A stretch of 64,000 nt of DNA, taken from NCBI GenBank assembly GCA_004172865.1, contig SEBV01000010.1, forward strand, positions 62,001 through 126,000, in the 5' to 3' direction. The notes under the pieces are model-generated. The model was not told the origin of the DNA, did not search any database, and saw only the letters and a program-made list of their open reading frames with translations. Numbering within the stretch: the stretch's first letter is position 1; every line of letters starts with the position of its first letter. This document shows positions 39,198 through 50,000 of the stretch, one piece after another. A program made the translations under genes and the position numbers. The stretch comes from Gammaproteobacteria bacterium. Its GTDB lineage: Bacteria > Pseudomonadota > Gammaproteobacteria > Pseudomonadales > Cellvibrionaceae.

Positions 39198-39849
39198 GCT
39201 ATATGTAAGCTTTAGTCCAGAATGCGCCTCCTTTATTGTGGATTAAAACTTACAAATACTAAATCAAAACTTAAATTTTTATTAAATATTCTCAAACACC
39301 AGATGGAAAAAGTGAAAGCCACCTCTTCTTTATATTGTATCCGCCAAGAAGCAATGTCTTTCAAAAGTGCAAGTAATTTATTTAGTTCATTCTGACCACT
39401 TTTAGCTCATTGCCATACAAAATTTCGAGCGTTTGCCGGTCTTCATTGTACATAGGGTTGCCGTCCACATATCGCACCAACTCAACGATCATTGGAATTC
39501 GGCTTCTTAACACTACTTCTCAAAATTGGTATCGTCCGCGTATTCCACTAACTACAGCCTCAAATATTTATCGGTGAATTATGGAAGATGCTAGGGTGCC
39601 TGCAAGCTCCCTAATAAGGTTTTCCGGCTTCAAGATTCCGAAAATAAATAAAGTTCAACGAAATTTCAGAACAAAAATTTAAACTGACCTCAATTTTACC
39701 TCTGTATCATCGCGATTAGAAAAACTGAATTAACTCGCCATCAGGTATTTGCAAGACCATGGAATTAACCTAGTGAAACTAGGCATTTTACAATTAGTCA
39801 TTGAATAACTTATTGAGCTACTTGGGAGAGCGTGCCGATCTACCTTCAG
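39198..39849. other. Intergenic region
   Basis: 650 bp with stops in all frames and no recognisable gene or repeat. Its 3' end leads into the candidate small transcript at 39850-39932. Confidence 0.35.
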
Positions 39850-39932
39850 TTTTTTAAAGGAGGAGATGGGTGAAGCATCTCGTTGATATGGACCGCCTCA
39901 TATAATTTCATATATGAAGCGGTCTTTTTTTT
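39850..39932 (+). ncRNA. Candidate small RNA or leader with two hairpins and terminator
   Basis: On the plus strand an ideal AGGAGG (39858-39863) is followed by a short hairpin, GAGATG (39863-39868) with CATCTC (39876-39881), and then by a strong terminator. No plus-strand gene precedes this terminator for 650 bp and the next gene is on the other strand, so a short independent transcript is the simplest reason for it. The AGGAGG could also serve an 11-codon micro-ORF (GTG at 39870 to TAA at 39905). Confidence 0.35.
39891..39932 (+). terminator. Strong rho-independent terminator
   Basis: GACCGC and TCATATA pair with TATATGA and GCGGTC with one mismatch, followed by eight T. The T-tract is on the plus strand and overlaps the stop of the minus-strand gene ending at 39931. 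Confidence 0.8.
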
Positions 39933-41757
39933 ATTGATCAAAAAGTCCTACGGTGGTCCCTACCGCTAATACATGGCCTTTCATTGCTTCAAGCAATTCT
40001 TCGCGAGTTGTGCCAACTGGTAAATTCAATAAGGTATCAAGGGCAAAAATCTGAAAATAATAATGGTGGGCTGGATCTGTAGGAGGAGGATTAGGACCTA
40101 CGTAACCAATGGCTCCTTGATCATTTTTTCCTTGAAAGGCAGCTTCGGGCTTGGCAAGTTCCGGGAGTGAAGGAATTGCCGCAGGCAATTCGAGAATATT
40201 TGCCGGGAGATTATAGACCGTCCAGTGAACGAATGGTGCTTGCTCCTTAACGTCCGGGTCTTCCATCAAAATCGCATAGCTTTTTGTTCCCTTTGGTCCA
40301 TTACTCCATTGTAAAGGCGGTGAAATATTTTCTCCTTTATTGGCAAACGTAAAAGGAATTGCTGAAGCATCAGCAAATGCTGATGACGACACGGTGAGGA
40401 CTTTTTGTTTTCCTTGAGTTAATATTTTAGACGCGAGATTCGCAACGTGCGGGTTTGCCGGAGTCAATGGATCTACACTTGAAATGTGTACACCTGCCCC
40501 ATCTGAATTAGTTGGGATCCCTGGCGTTTTCCCTACACGCTCCTTACCCGTGTAAGCAATGTGATAGATGACTCCGTTTGTATCGTCTGCTAACAATAAA
40601 GCGCCATCCTTTGTTTGTGCTATGCCAGCAAGTCGACCATGATGAAGCCAATGATCACCCTCCCTCGTTAAAAAGCCTTGCAAGAATGCTTCAAATTTCA
40701 CCGGCTTTCCGTTTTCAAAGTGAACGCGTGCAACTTCATATCCGGCTGGCGGTTTTCGGTTCCAAGAACCACGCAGCGCAATAAACGCATCCCCCTGGTA
40801 TTCTTTTGGAAATTGTTTCCCAGTGTAAAAAGTCATCTGCATTGGCGCTGCATGAGGTGTATAAAATCCGACAGGATTAACACTTCTTGACGCCCACTCT
40901 TGCATTGAAATATTTCCCGGTGGCTCATCCTGCGGATTAAATTTTCCGTCGTCATAAATATAAGGCCAACCGTATTGCTTTCCTTTTACAATATGGTTTA
41001 GCTCTTCGTGCTGCTCGTTATCTCCCAGCCAATCTATTCCATGATCCATTCCATAAAGCTCACCAGTACGAGGTTCGAAAGCAAACCCAATTGTGTTTCG
41101 TAAACCAGATGCAAAAATTTTACGACCGCTTCCATCTTTATTCATTTGCAATATGGTGGCACTTTCAGGATTTGTTTCATTACATGCATTACACGTAGAT
41201 CCAACCGATACATATAGCTTCCCATCTGGACCGATTGCTATCGTTCTATTAGGGTGTTGGCCACCATCAGGCAAGTCATCAACAATACGCTCCAAAGCTC
41301 CAAATTTACCATCTGCCTGAACCGCAGCCTTATAAATATCATTTACCGTCACAAGATAAACCGTAGTTCCATCAAACGTTATTCCATGCATTCCAGGTCT
41401 GTTTGCAACGACCTCTTGACCATCGGCAACACCATCGTTGTTAGTGTCAGTAAGTTTCACAACATCACCAATGTCGCGACGTGTGACGTATACATTGCCA
41501 TTGTCAGCAACAGCAATCATTCTCGGATTCATCAGGCCTTCGGCAAAAACTTTTATATCAAAGCCATTAGGAACTATCAGACGTTTTATTAAATCTTTTG
41601 CCGGGACTTTTTTCGGCTCTAAAACATGTCCGACGATTTCAACGTCAGCCGCCTTTGGATCTTTCAGTTGAGCTGACACGGGCTGTTGAGCGTATGTATT
41701 TGAAGCGACTAGACATGCAAGTCCTAATAAACCGCATTTTGGTAATATATATTTCAT
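39931..41757 (-). CDS. Exported PQQ-type sugar dehydrogenase fused to a PEBP (YbhB-like) domain
   Basis: 608 residues from ATG 41757 (AGAGGTG upstream) with a signal peptide (MKYILPKCGLLGLACLVASN then TYAQQ). About 60-425 is the glucose/sorbosone dehydrogenase six-blade propeller: NPRMIAVADNGNVYVTRRD, a Ca-loop-like DTNNDGVADGQE, GGQHPNRTIAIGPDGKLYVS, RNTIGFAFEPRTGELYGMD and HGRLAGIAQTKDGALLLADD. About 450-608 is a phosphatidylethanolamine-binding/YbhB domain (ISPPLQWSNGPKGTKSYAIL, MEDPDV, FVHWTVYNLP). The first part should oxidise sugars in the periplasm with PQQ; the role of the second is unknown. No PQQ synthesis genes are nearby. Confidence 0.9.
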   Translation of the reverse strand: MKYILPKCGLLGLACLVASNTYAQQPVSAQLKDPKAADVEIVGHVLEPKKVPAKDLIKRLIVPNGFDIKVFAEGLMNPRMIAVADNGNVYVTRRDIGDVVKLTDTNNDGVADGQEVVANRPGMHGITFDGTTVYLVTVNDIYKAAVQADGKFGALERIVDDLPDGGQHPNRTIAIGPDGKLYVSVGSTCNACNETNPESATILQMNKDGSGRKIFASGLRNTIGFAFEPRTGELYGMDHGIDWLGDNEQHEELNHIVKGKQYGWPYIYDDGKFNPQDEPPGNISMQEWASRSVNPVGFYTPHAAPMQMTFYTGKQFPKEYQGDAFIALRGSWNRKPPAGYEVARVHFENGKPVKFEAFLQGFLTREGDHWLHHGRLAGIAQTKDGALLLADDTNGVIYHIAYTGKERVGKTPGIPTNSDGAGVHISSVDPLTPANPHVANLASKILTQGKQKVLTVSSSAFADASAIPFTFANKGENISPPLQWSNGPKGTKSYAILMEDPDVKEQAPFVHWTVYNLPANILELPAAIPSLPELAKPEAAFQGKNDQGAIGYVGPNPPPTDPAHHYYFQIFALDTLLNLPVGTTREELLEAMKGHVLAVGTTVGLFDQ

Positions 41758-41892
41758 CACAAATCACCTCTGATTGAATTTACCTCGAAGCGCAATACAA
41801 TACAGATGAACGGATAAAAGTTGCGTTATATACAACACATAGAGAGCGGAAAGATCTTCCTGAATGATTCACCTCAAACATTCACATAACAT

Positions 41893-42237
41893 TCAAGACA
41901 CATCTCGGATAATTTCCCTATCAAACTCAAATTTTTCTGAGCTTTTAATTATTTCAAATTGAAACTCAAAACGATCAGCAGCCTTATTCATTTCCATACG
42001 CATATCGTCTAGGGCGAATCGATATGCTGGATACAATTTTGTATGCCATAATTCAACGTCATCATGAGTTTTGGGATCGAAGCCTGCGTACACCACTCCT
42101 CGACAGCATCTCAAAACGTCCTCCTCAATCGTCCCGTAGATAACGTCAGGATGTGCGTAATGTGATGGCCTATAGATAAAAACGTATTTCGCAATTTTTG
42201 ACGAGAGAGAACGCGATAACAGATCTGAAAAATGCAT
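41893..42237 (-). CDS. Hypothetical protein
   Basis: About 114 residues from the ATG at 42237 (MHFSDLLSRSLSSKIAKYVF). The middle contains YAHPDVIYGTIEEDVLRCCR and the C-terminal helix is charged. No signal peptide, membrane segment or motif I know. Codon use looks coding across its length and there is no overlapping alternative. No RBS stands out. Confidence 0.5.
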   Translation of the reverse strand: MHFSDLLSRSLSSKIAKYVFIYRPSHYAHPDVIYGTIEEDVLRCCRGVVYAGFDPKTHDDVELWHTKLYPAYRFALDDMRMEMNKAADRFEFQFEIIKSSEKFEFDREIIRDVS

Positions 42238-42243
42238 AGCCAA

Positions 42244-42947
42244 ACCGTCCGATTTTAATGAAAGTCTCAGAACTCTTTTCCAAAGGCAAACTAATATGCC
42301 ACTTTTCTTCTTAAGCCTTTCGATTAATTACGCAGAGCTTCTATGCGACCCAGTTACGCTAATATGACATCGTTCTTCTTCAATACATTGTTGTTGATGA
42401 TGCGTTTTAGCACTATGAATGTAATGTCCGGACAAAAGTGAAGATTGTGTCCCAAGATGATTGCATATCGAACCGAATAAGCTGATTTGGAAAGATCTAA
42501 TTCATGCAAGGAAGCTATTGATTAATATTGACTAAAGTTTCAAAACCAAAAGTGATTCGGAATATTGAAAGACGTCTAGGTGAGATATTAGAGGAGGTGT
42601 CCAATTAAAATTATTAGCATAATGACACAATATGTCGTCGAGAAACCAAGTATAGGATTTAGCGGGAGTGGCATACTGTCTCTACAACAGTAACACTACC
42701 ATAGTATTGACCGTTCATGGAGATTATACCAGACCGTAGAGATCACCAGTTCACAAAACCATTTCAATACATATCACATTACGTGAGCTTCGATGCCACA
42801 AGATGCTGGCGCATAAAATATACCTATTTAATTCAAAAAATTATTCCTATCAGCTTACAGGAAAACTAATCCTCACGAATTCTGGTTTTGACCTATAGTA
42901 AATTGGAATGCAAATTTTTCGATGAAAGTTAATTTAGAATTACTTAT
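42244..42947. other. Long divergent intergenic region
   Basis: About 700 bp with no recognisable gene on either strand. It separates a hypothetical gene from three signalling genes and must hold their promoter. No repeat or RNA structure stands out. Confidence 0.4.
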
Positions 42948-45182
42948 ATGCAGATACCGCCCTACCCAGACAATGAAAACGAGCGTATTGCAGCGTTATA
43001 CGCCGCCAAAATCCTGGATACAACTACTGAGGAAGTATTCGATCGAATTACTCGCTTGGTCGCACAAACTCTCAACGTCCCCGTTGCATTAATTTCCCTA
43101 GTAGATACGGATCGCCAATGGTTTAAATCCAAAGTTGGGGTGAGCGTTGACCAAACTACTCGCGATATATCTTTTTGCGGCCATGCCCTTCTTGGCGAAA
43201 CAGAATTTGTGATTAATGATTCGCATGAAGATCCGCGATTTAGAGACAACCCTCTTGTTACCGGTATCGCTAATGTAAGATTCTATGCAGGTATTCCATT
43301 ACACTCCGTAGAAGGATATGTTCTAGGCACTCTTTGTTCAATAGATCACATACCACGCAAACTTACCGAGAATGAACTCAATACATTAAAAGATCTAGCT
43401 AGCATTGCAGAAGAGCTAATCCAGCAGCGACAACTAGCCCTTACAACGACTGAACTTATTCAAACTCTGGAAGAACGTGAGAGTAGATACAGGCATCTCA
43501 TTGAACATTCACCTGACGCGTTTTTTATACACATTGAAGGGATTTTTACTTTCGTAAATACGGCAGGACTGAAGTTACTCGGCGCCAATAATAAAGAACA
43601 AATTTTGGGCAGCCCGGTAATCAATGTAGTTGCACCTGAATATCTCCAGGTAGTTCAAAACCGATTAAAACGGGTAATGATCGACGGTCTTGATTCTCCC
43701 CTGATGGAACTTGAATGGTTAAAACTTGATGGCACACGCATTTTTGTCGAAGTCACGGGAATCCCGTTTAAACAAGCAGATAGGCGCGCAGTTCAAGTTA
43801 TTGCCCGTGATATTTCTGAGCGGAAACGTCAAAAGCAGGAGCTAAAGCGACTTGCGACGAACGATACCTTAACCGGACTTCCCAACCGAGCGCTATTAAT
43901 GGATCGCCTCCGCCAAGGCATATCGCGCTGGGAACGACATCAACAAAAAGCTGTAATCGCCTTTATAGGCATGGATCACTTCACATATTTCAACGATACG
44001 TTTGGAACCAGCGCGGGCGATCAAGCTCTGCTCGCTGTCGCTAAAAATCTACAAACGTGGCTACGAGAAAGCGATACTGCTGCGCGCATTGGCGGCGACG
44101 AGTTTGTTTTAGTGCTTGAAGACGTGCGCGATGATGAAGATTCGTCACTAATTCTAAATCGTATATTCGATCATATATCTCAGCCTGTTTGGATTGGAAC
44201 TCAAGAGTTCACGATTGCATCGAGTGTCGGCTTCTCCTGCTACCCGAGCGATGGCGCAGATCCCGATGCCCTACTGAGCTCAGCGAGTGCCGCTATGTAT
44301 CGCGCTAAACATCTCGGCCGCTCTAACATTCAACAATACTCAAAAGATATGCGAGCGCAAGCCAGTGAGCGTTTTGTTCTTGAAAATCAATTAAAACGCG
44401 CTGTTAGTAACAATGAGTTATCGTTGCATTACCAGCCCAAAGTTGATTTAAATAATGGAAAAATAATTGGTGTTGAAGCACTTATACGATGGCAACATCC
44501 CGTATTGGGTTCAGTGTCTCCAATTCGTTTTATTCCTATTGCTGAAGAGTCAGGCTTAATTGTGCCGATTGGCGAATGGATCATTCAAACCGCTTGCGCA
44601 CAAATTAAGGAATGGAACGATGTAAACATTGTTGACATCCCTATTGCCATCAATCTATCTAGCCTACAATTTTTAAAACAGGACATAATCGGTTGCGTTA
44701 GAAGGGCAGTGGGAAAATATAAAATTGATCCGCACTTGATAGAATTTGAATTGACTGAAAGTATGTCTATGGGGAATCCTGAAAACAGTATTGCAATAAT
44801 GCGCAAATTCAAATTGCTTGGAGTTTCATTAAGCATTGATGATTTCGGTACCGGTTATTCAAATCTAAGTCACCTGAAGCGTTTTCCCGTCGACAAACTT
44901 AAGATAGACCAATCATTTATCGCTGACATGACTTCCAGTACGGAAACACTTGCCATCGTGCAAGCAATAATTGCAATGGCACATGCACTACATTTAACGG
45001 TAGTGGCGGAAGGTGTCGAAACAAAAGAGCAATTATGTTTACTCATGGATAATAATTGCGATCAGGTACAGGGATACTATTTTAGCAAGCCGTTGTCCAA
45101 ACACGAATGTACAAATCTTATTATTGCATCTCCAACACTTGAAATCGGACAACAAAATAAGTTTAGTGTATTAAGCCGTTAG
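42948..45182 (+). CDS. GAF-PAS-GGDEF-EAL cyclic-di-GMP protein
   Basis: 744 residues, cytoplasmic. A GAF domain (about 20-160, FCGHALLGETEFVINDSHED), a PAS domain (about 178-300), GGDEF (about 305-465; motif GGDEF at 382-386, I-site RESD at 373-376) and EAL (about 485-735; EAL at 510-512, DDFGTGYS at 631-638). EAL domains hydrolyse c-di-GMP and this one looks complete. In the GGDEF half the first metal Asp of the usual D-x-D-x-F is Gly341 (IGMDHF), so synthesis is doubtful and the domain may act as a regulatory GTP or c-di-GMP sensor. An MCP gene follows after 24 bp, so the two are probably co-transcribed. Confidence 0.95.
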   Translation: MQIPPYPDNENERIAALYAAKILDTTTEEVFDRITRLVAQTLNVPVALISLVDTDRQWFKSKVGVSVDQTTRDISFCGHALLGETEFVINDSHEDPRFRDNPLVTGIANVRFYAGIPLHSVEGYVLGTLCSIDHIPRKLTENELNTLKDLASIAEELIQQRQLALTTTELIQTLEERESRYRHLIEHSPDAFFIHIEGIFTFVNTAGLKLLGANNKEQILGSPVINVVAPEYLQVVQNRLKRVMIDGLDSPLMELEWLKLDGTRIFVEVTGIPFKQADRRAVQVIARDISERKRQKQELKRLATNDTLTGLPNRALLMDRLRQGISRWERHQQKAVIAFIGMDHFTYFNDTFGTSAGDQALLAVAKNLQTWLRESDTAARIGGDEFVLVLEDVRDDEDSSLILNRIFDHISQPVWIGTQEFTIASSVGFSCYPSDGADPDALLSSASAAMYRAKHLGRSNIQQYSKDMRAQASERFVLENQLKRAVSNNELSLHYQPKVDLNNGKIIGVEALIRWQHPVLGSVSPIRFIPIAEESGLIVPIGEWIIQTACAQIKEWNDVNIVDIPIAINLSSLQFLKQDIIGCVRRAVGKYKIDPHLIEFELTESMSMGNPENSIAIMRKFKLLGVSLSIDDFGTGYSNLSHLKRFPVDKLKIDQSFIADMTSSTETLAIVQAIIAMAHALHLTVVAEGVETKEQLCLLMDNNCDQVQGYYFSKPLSKHECTNLIIASPTLEIGQQNKFSVLSR

Positions 45183-45206
45183 CATTGTATTTCAGGAAGT
45201 ACAACT

Positions 45207-46832
45207 ATGAAAATATCGCATAAATTAATAATTATTTTAACCGTGCTTTCATTATTTTTACTTCTCCTTAGCGGTTTCGGATGGCGAGTTTTCAAGCTAC
45301 AACATTTGAGCATGGAGAGCATTTATCAGGACAGAGTTATTCCGTTGAGGGACTTAAAAATAATTGCAGACGCATATGCTGTTTCCATTATCGATGTAAC
45401 CAACAAAACAAATGCGGGATTGCTCACAGCAGAAGATGCGTTAACAGAACTTCTTGCCGCACAAGCTATAATTAAACAGAAGTGGCAAGCGTACACAGCC
45501 ACAAAGCTCACCGATGATGAATTAAAGTTGTCCAAAGAAGCAAAATTTTTATTTATAACAGCAGACGAGAGTGTAGATAAGCTACTAAATTTTTTACAAA
45601 ATAAGCATGGCATGATTCCTAATGAACTTATAAATTTTGATGGTTCACTTTATTCATCAATTGATCCTATTAGCAAGAAGATCTCAGAGTTGGTCGACCT
45701 GCAACTCAATATCGTTAAAAATGAATACCAAACTTCTTCAGCACAATATCAAAAAATTTCACTACTGAACCTAACGGGATTGATAACGGCAATAGCCGCA
45801 AGCATTGCAAGTATATATGTTGGTTCTACGATTCTTTCGCAGTTGTCATATTTAGGAGGCGAACCTCGCGAGGTGGCAACAGCAGTAAAAGAGATCGCCG
45901 CAGGTAACCTTTCAATAACCTTCCATGAAAACACCCTCCGTGACGGAAGCGTTACTAAAGAACTTAATAAAATGTCCCGCCAATTAAAACAAGTAATTCA
46001 TGGTGTAATAACAATAAGTAATGATCTCGCTCACAATGCACATGACCTTGAGAATACCAGCAAAAAGACAATCATAGATTTACAAAATCAACAAACGCAA
46101 ACTGACTTAGTCGCAGCAGCGATGAACGAGATGTCTGCAACTATTTCTGAGGTGGCAAGAAACGCTCATGGTGCTGCGCAAAGTAGTCTTGCGGCTGACA
46201 AAGAAGTTGCTGACGGAAACGCCTTGGTACAAACCTCATTGCGTTCGATTATTAAGCTGACCGATGATGTTGAAGAAGCATCGAAAGTCATCAATCACTT
46301 AGAAAATGAGAGCTTGGAAATCGGAAAAATTTTGGAGGTTATCCGCAGTATTGCTGAACAAACTAATTTACTCGCGTTGAATGCCGCCATTGAAGCTGCG
46401 AGAGCAGGCGAACAGGGTCGCGGCTTCGCGGTCGTAGCAGACGAGGTGCGCACACTTGCTAGCAGAACGTATTCGTCGACCCAGGAAATTCAATCAATGA
46501 TTAATCAATTGCAGCTTGGGGTAACCAATGCTGTAAATGTAATGGAGAAAAGTCGAATTAATTCACGTGAAACCGTAGAGTACGCAGGAAAAATTCAAAA
46601 CATTTTATTAAGTATAAAATCGTCGGTCTCTGAAATAAACGGGATGAATATACAAATAGCTACCGCGACAGAAGAGCAAACTGTGGTTGCAAACAGTATT
46701 CATAAAAATATTTCAAACATTAGCCAAGTTACTGAATTAACAGTAAAATCAATTCACCATGTCGAGAAGTCTACTCAGGATTTGGTGCTTTGCGCCTCAG
46801 ATCTACATAATAAAATTAATTATTTTAAATAA
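45207..46832 (+). CDS. Methyl-accepting chemotaxis protein
   Basis: 541 residues. TM1 (about 7-27), a four-helix-bundle-type periplasmic domain of about 155 residues, TM2 (about 185-207), a HAMP-like region and the cytoplasmic signalling hairpin. The tip is EQTNLLALNAAIEAARAGEQ then GRGFAVVADEVRTLASRT, which contacts CheA/CheW. No C-terminal CheR-binding pentapeptide is visible. AGGAAG lies before the ATG. The ligand is unknown. It sits 24 bp after the c-di-GMP gene and 263 bp before a hybrid kinase. Confidence 0.95.
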   Translation: MKISHKLIIILTVLSLFLLLLSGFGWRVFKLQHLSMESIYQDRVIPLRDLKIIADAYAVSIIDVTNKTNAGLLTAEDALTELLAAQAIIKQKWQAYTATKLTDDELKLSKEAKFLFITADESVDKLLNFLQNKHGMIPNELINFDGSLYSSIDPISKKISELVDLQLNIVKNEYQTSSAQYQKISLLNLTGLITAIAASIASIYVGSTILSQLSYLGGEPREVATAVKEIAAGNLSITFHENTLRDGSVTKELNKMSRQLKQVIHGVITISNDLAHNAHDLENTSKKTIIDLQNQQTQTDLVAAAMNEMSATISEVARNAHGAAQSSLAADKEVADGNALVQTSLRSIIKLTDDVEEASKVINHLENESLEIGKILEVIRSIAEQTNLLALNAAIEAARAGEQGRGFAVVADEVRTLASRTYSSTQEIQSMINQLQLGVTNAVNVMEKSRINSRETVEYAGKIQNILLSIKSSVSEINGMNIQIATATEEQTVVANSIHKNISNISQVTELTVKSIHHVEKSTQDLVLCASDLHNKINYFK

Positions 46833-47095
46833 TATTAAAGCACTCTCTCACATTGAGCAGACCTGTTTATTTCCACAATACACGTGAGGGATTATTTAAG
46901 TAAGCTCTACATGTGCGACGAACATCGTCCGTAACAGTAATTGAGAGCCTATCAACCGCCCTCCTCTTACCGATATGTCGATCATGAGAATCTTGCGAAG
47001 GCAATTAAATTTAAGAAAAAATCAGCTATGTCATACCAGAATACTAAGCCAATAGCTTCAGCCGGTAAATTCATTCTAAAGCAAGGTTAAATGCT

Positions 47096-50000
47096 ATGAA
47101 AAAAGCTATTCCTAAATATATACGATTGGGATTCTTATGTGGGTTGGTAATCATAGCTCTAGCCGCCTTTCTACCCTATCGAAACGTTCAATTACTTCAA
47201 AATAGTGAACGATGGACGACTCACACTATGCGAGTTTTACAGGCAGCCGACGAACTACGAATTGCCGTCACCGACGCCGAGTCAGGTCAACGAGGTTATT
47301 TGCTCACCCAAAATCCAATATATCTCGAGCCATACGAAATCGCTAGGAAAGAGATATCCCAACAACTCATTTCCCTGTCAATGTTGGCAGCAGATAATCC
47401 ATCACAACTTGAAAATCTTAATAAACTAAAAGAGCTGATTACGCAAAAATTTGACGAGTTAGAATCAACAGTTGCCCTACAAAACCAGGGAAAACGTGAA
47501 GAGGCATTAACACTTGTTACTACCAATCACGGCAATAGTCTTATGCAAGAGATTCGCGAGGTAACGATTAATTTTGAAAAGGACGAGAAAGAATTACTGA
47601 ATGAGCGCGTCACTACAATGCGTACACATTTTCAGCGTACATTTTACAGTGTGCTGTTTACGACAATATTGACGTTTTTATTATTTTCCTCGCTTTATTT
47701 TTTTATCATAAAAAGCTTTAAAGTAAAACGAACTGCTGAACTTTCGTTAACGCAGCAATCAAATCTCTTGACCTCAGTTATCAATAGTATGAGCGAAGGT
47801 TTATTTGTGATTGATGCACATGGAAAATGCCTTGCCTACAATCCAATGTTTACAGAAATCTACGGAAAAAGTTTACCCGAGTTTTCTCTTTATGAATGGG
47901 AAACCAAATACAAGATATCTACAGTGGATGGATTAGCATTTGCTTTTGAAAATTTCCCAGCCGTGAAAGTACTTAAAGGCGAGGCTCAAGCCACGGCAGA
48001 AATGATCATACAGCCAGAACACGCTAAAGAACCAAAAATTGTTAGAGTTAACGCAAGACCTATCCTTAACGAAACCGGGTTAATCGAAGGGGTCGTATGC
48101 ATATCCAGTGATATTAGTGATGATAAAAAAGCAGAGCTACGGTTACGTGTCACAATGGAACAAGCTGAAACTGCGAATAAGGCAAAAAGCGAATTTGTTG
48201 CAAATATGAGTCATGAAATCCGAACACCTTTAAACGCTATCTTAGGGATGAGCCACCTTTTGCACAAAACCGAATTAGCAAGCGCGCAAAAGAAGTATTT
48301 GGACATGATTATATTGTCTGGCAAATCTTTACTAAATATCTTGAATGATATTTTAGACTTTTCAAAAATTGAAGCAGGAAAAATGGAGTTATGCGCAATT
48401 CAATTTAGACTCGATGATGTCATACATTCATTAGCGACGATGATGAGTATGGCAGCGCTAAAAAAGGATATAGAACTCATTATTGATATCAACCGCAATG
48501 TACCAGCTCTACTTACCGGTGATCCACATCGCTTACTACAAATATTAGTTAATCTCACAAGCAACGCGATCAAGTTTACTGCGAGGGGAGAGGTGGCAGT
48601 GATTATTGATTGCCGAGCAGAAATTGATAATCAAGTGACTATGTCCTTCGCAGTAAGGGATACCGGTATAGGAATGACGCAAGAGCAGCAAAATAAATTA
48701 TTTTCAGCGTTCACCCAGGCAGATACCTCTATAACGCGGCAATTTGGAGGTACAGGTTTAGGTTTAACCATATCTAATAGACTTGCTGAATTAATGGGAG
48801 GACATATCGAATTAACTAGCGTGCCTAGCCAGGGAAGCGAATTTTCTTTAGTCCTACCGTTCACTCGATGTGACGATATTGAACGGCGTGCATTTCCTCG
48901 GCACCCAACGTATTTTAATCTACTACTGATAGACAACAATGAGTCAGCGCGCCATTCCATCGTCAATCACATTAACGCATGGCGATGGAATGTCGATATT
49001 GCTATTTCGCAAGACGAAGGATTAGACCAATTACGTAAAATCGCGGCAAAAGGCGAGAGGTACGATGCAGTACTGTTGGATTGGCAGACTGTCAGCGACA
49101 TGGGAATAGATGCCTTTAGCGGTGTGAGAGTGGCAGCGTCAGAAAAAATACCAATTATTTTAATGGTAAATATGTATGCACAGGAAATGTTATCCGAAAA
49201 TAATCTGCTCGACGAAAAATTTAGCCCTTTCAGTTTACTGTTGAAACCTGTTATTTCCTCCAGTCTTTTTAATACCTTAAATGAATTGCTTTTCCACCCT
49301 TCAAAAACGCAAGAATTTTTGCTCGATAGTGATAACTTCCACAAGCCTTTAGAGAAACTGCGGTTATTAGTCGTTGAGGATAATGAATTCAACCAAATCG
49401 TGGCGCGTGATATTTTACAACAAGCCGGAGCAATTATTGATATTGCTTCGGATGGGCAAAAAGCGTTGGATGTGCTGCGTAACGATACATACACTTATGA
49501 CGCCATATTGATGGATATTCAAATGCCCGTCATGGATGGGTTAACGGCCACTACATTAATTCGAAAAGAATTACACATCAATACACCTATTATTGCTATG
49601 ACCGCCGGAGTTACAGAAAGCGAAAGAAAACTGTGCCTTGACTGCGGTATGAATGACGTAATCGCTAAACCTATAGAAACAGAAAAGCTGGTTTCACTAG
49701 TACAGCTACATACATGTAAACAAGCACAAGCCATGCAATACCAAGGCATGGAAAATATTACGATATCCCCTTCAGTCGATGGAATTTTCGACGTGACTAA
49801 CTTGTTAAAGATTGGAGAAAAGACACCAGGATATCGAAATAAGTTAGCCGTGATGATTAAAAGCCTGATAGACAATACGTCAAATTCTTTTGAGTCGGCG
49901 ATAATTAGCTTCAAGGAATGCGAATATAGTGAGGTCGCGAGAATACTGCATACTCTACGAGGAAGCTTGGGTATCCTTGGTGCCGCCAAATTTTCAGAGC

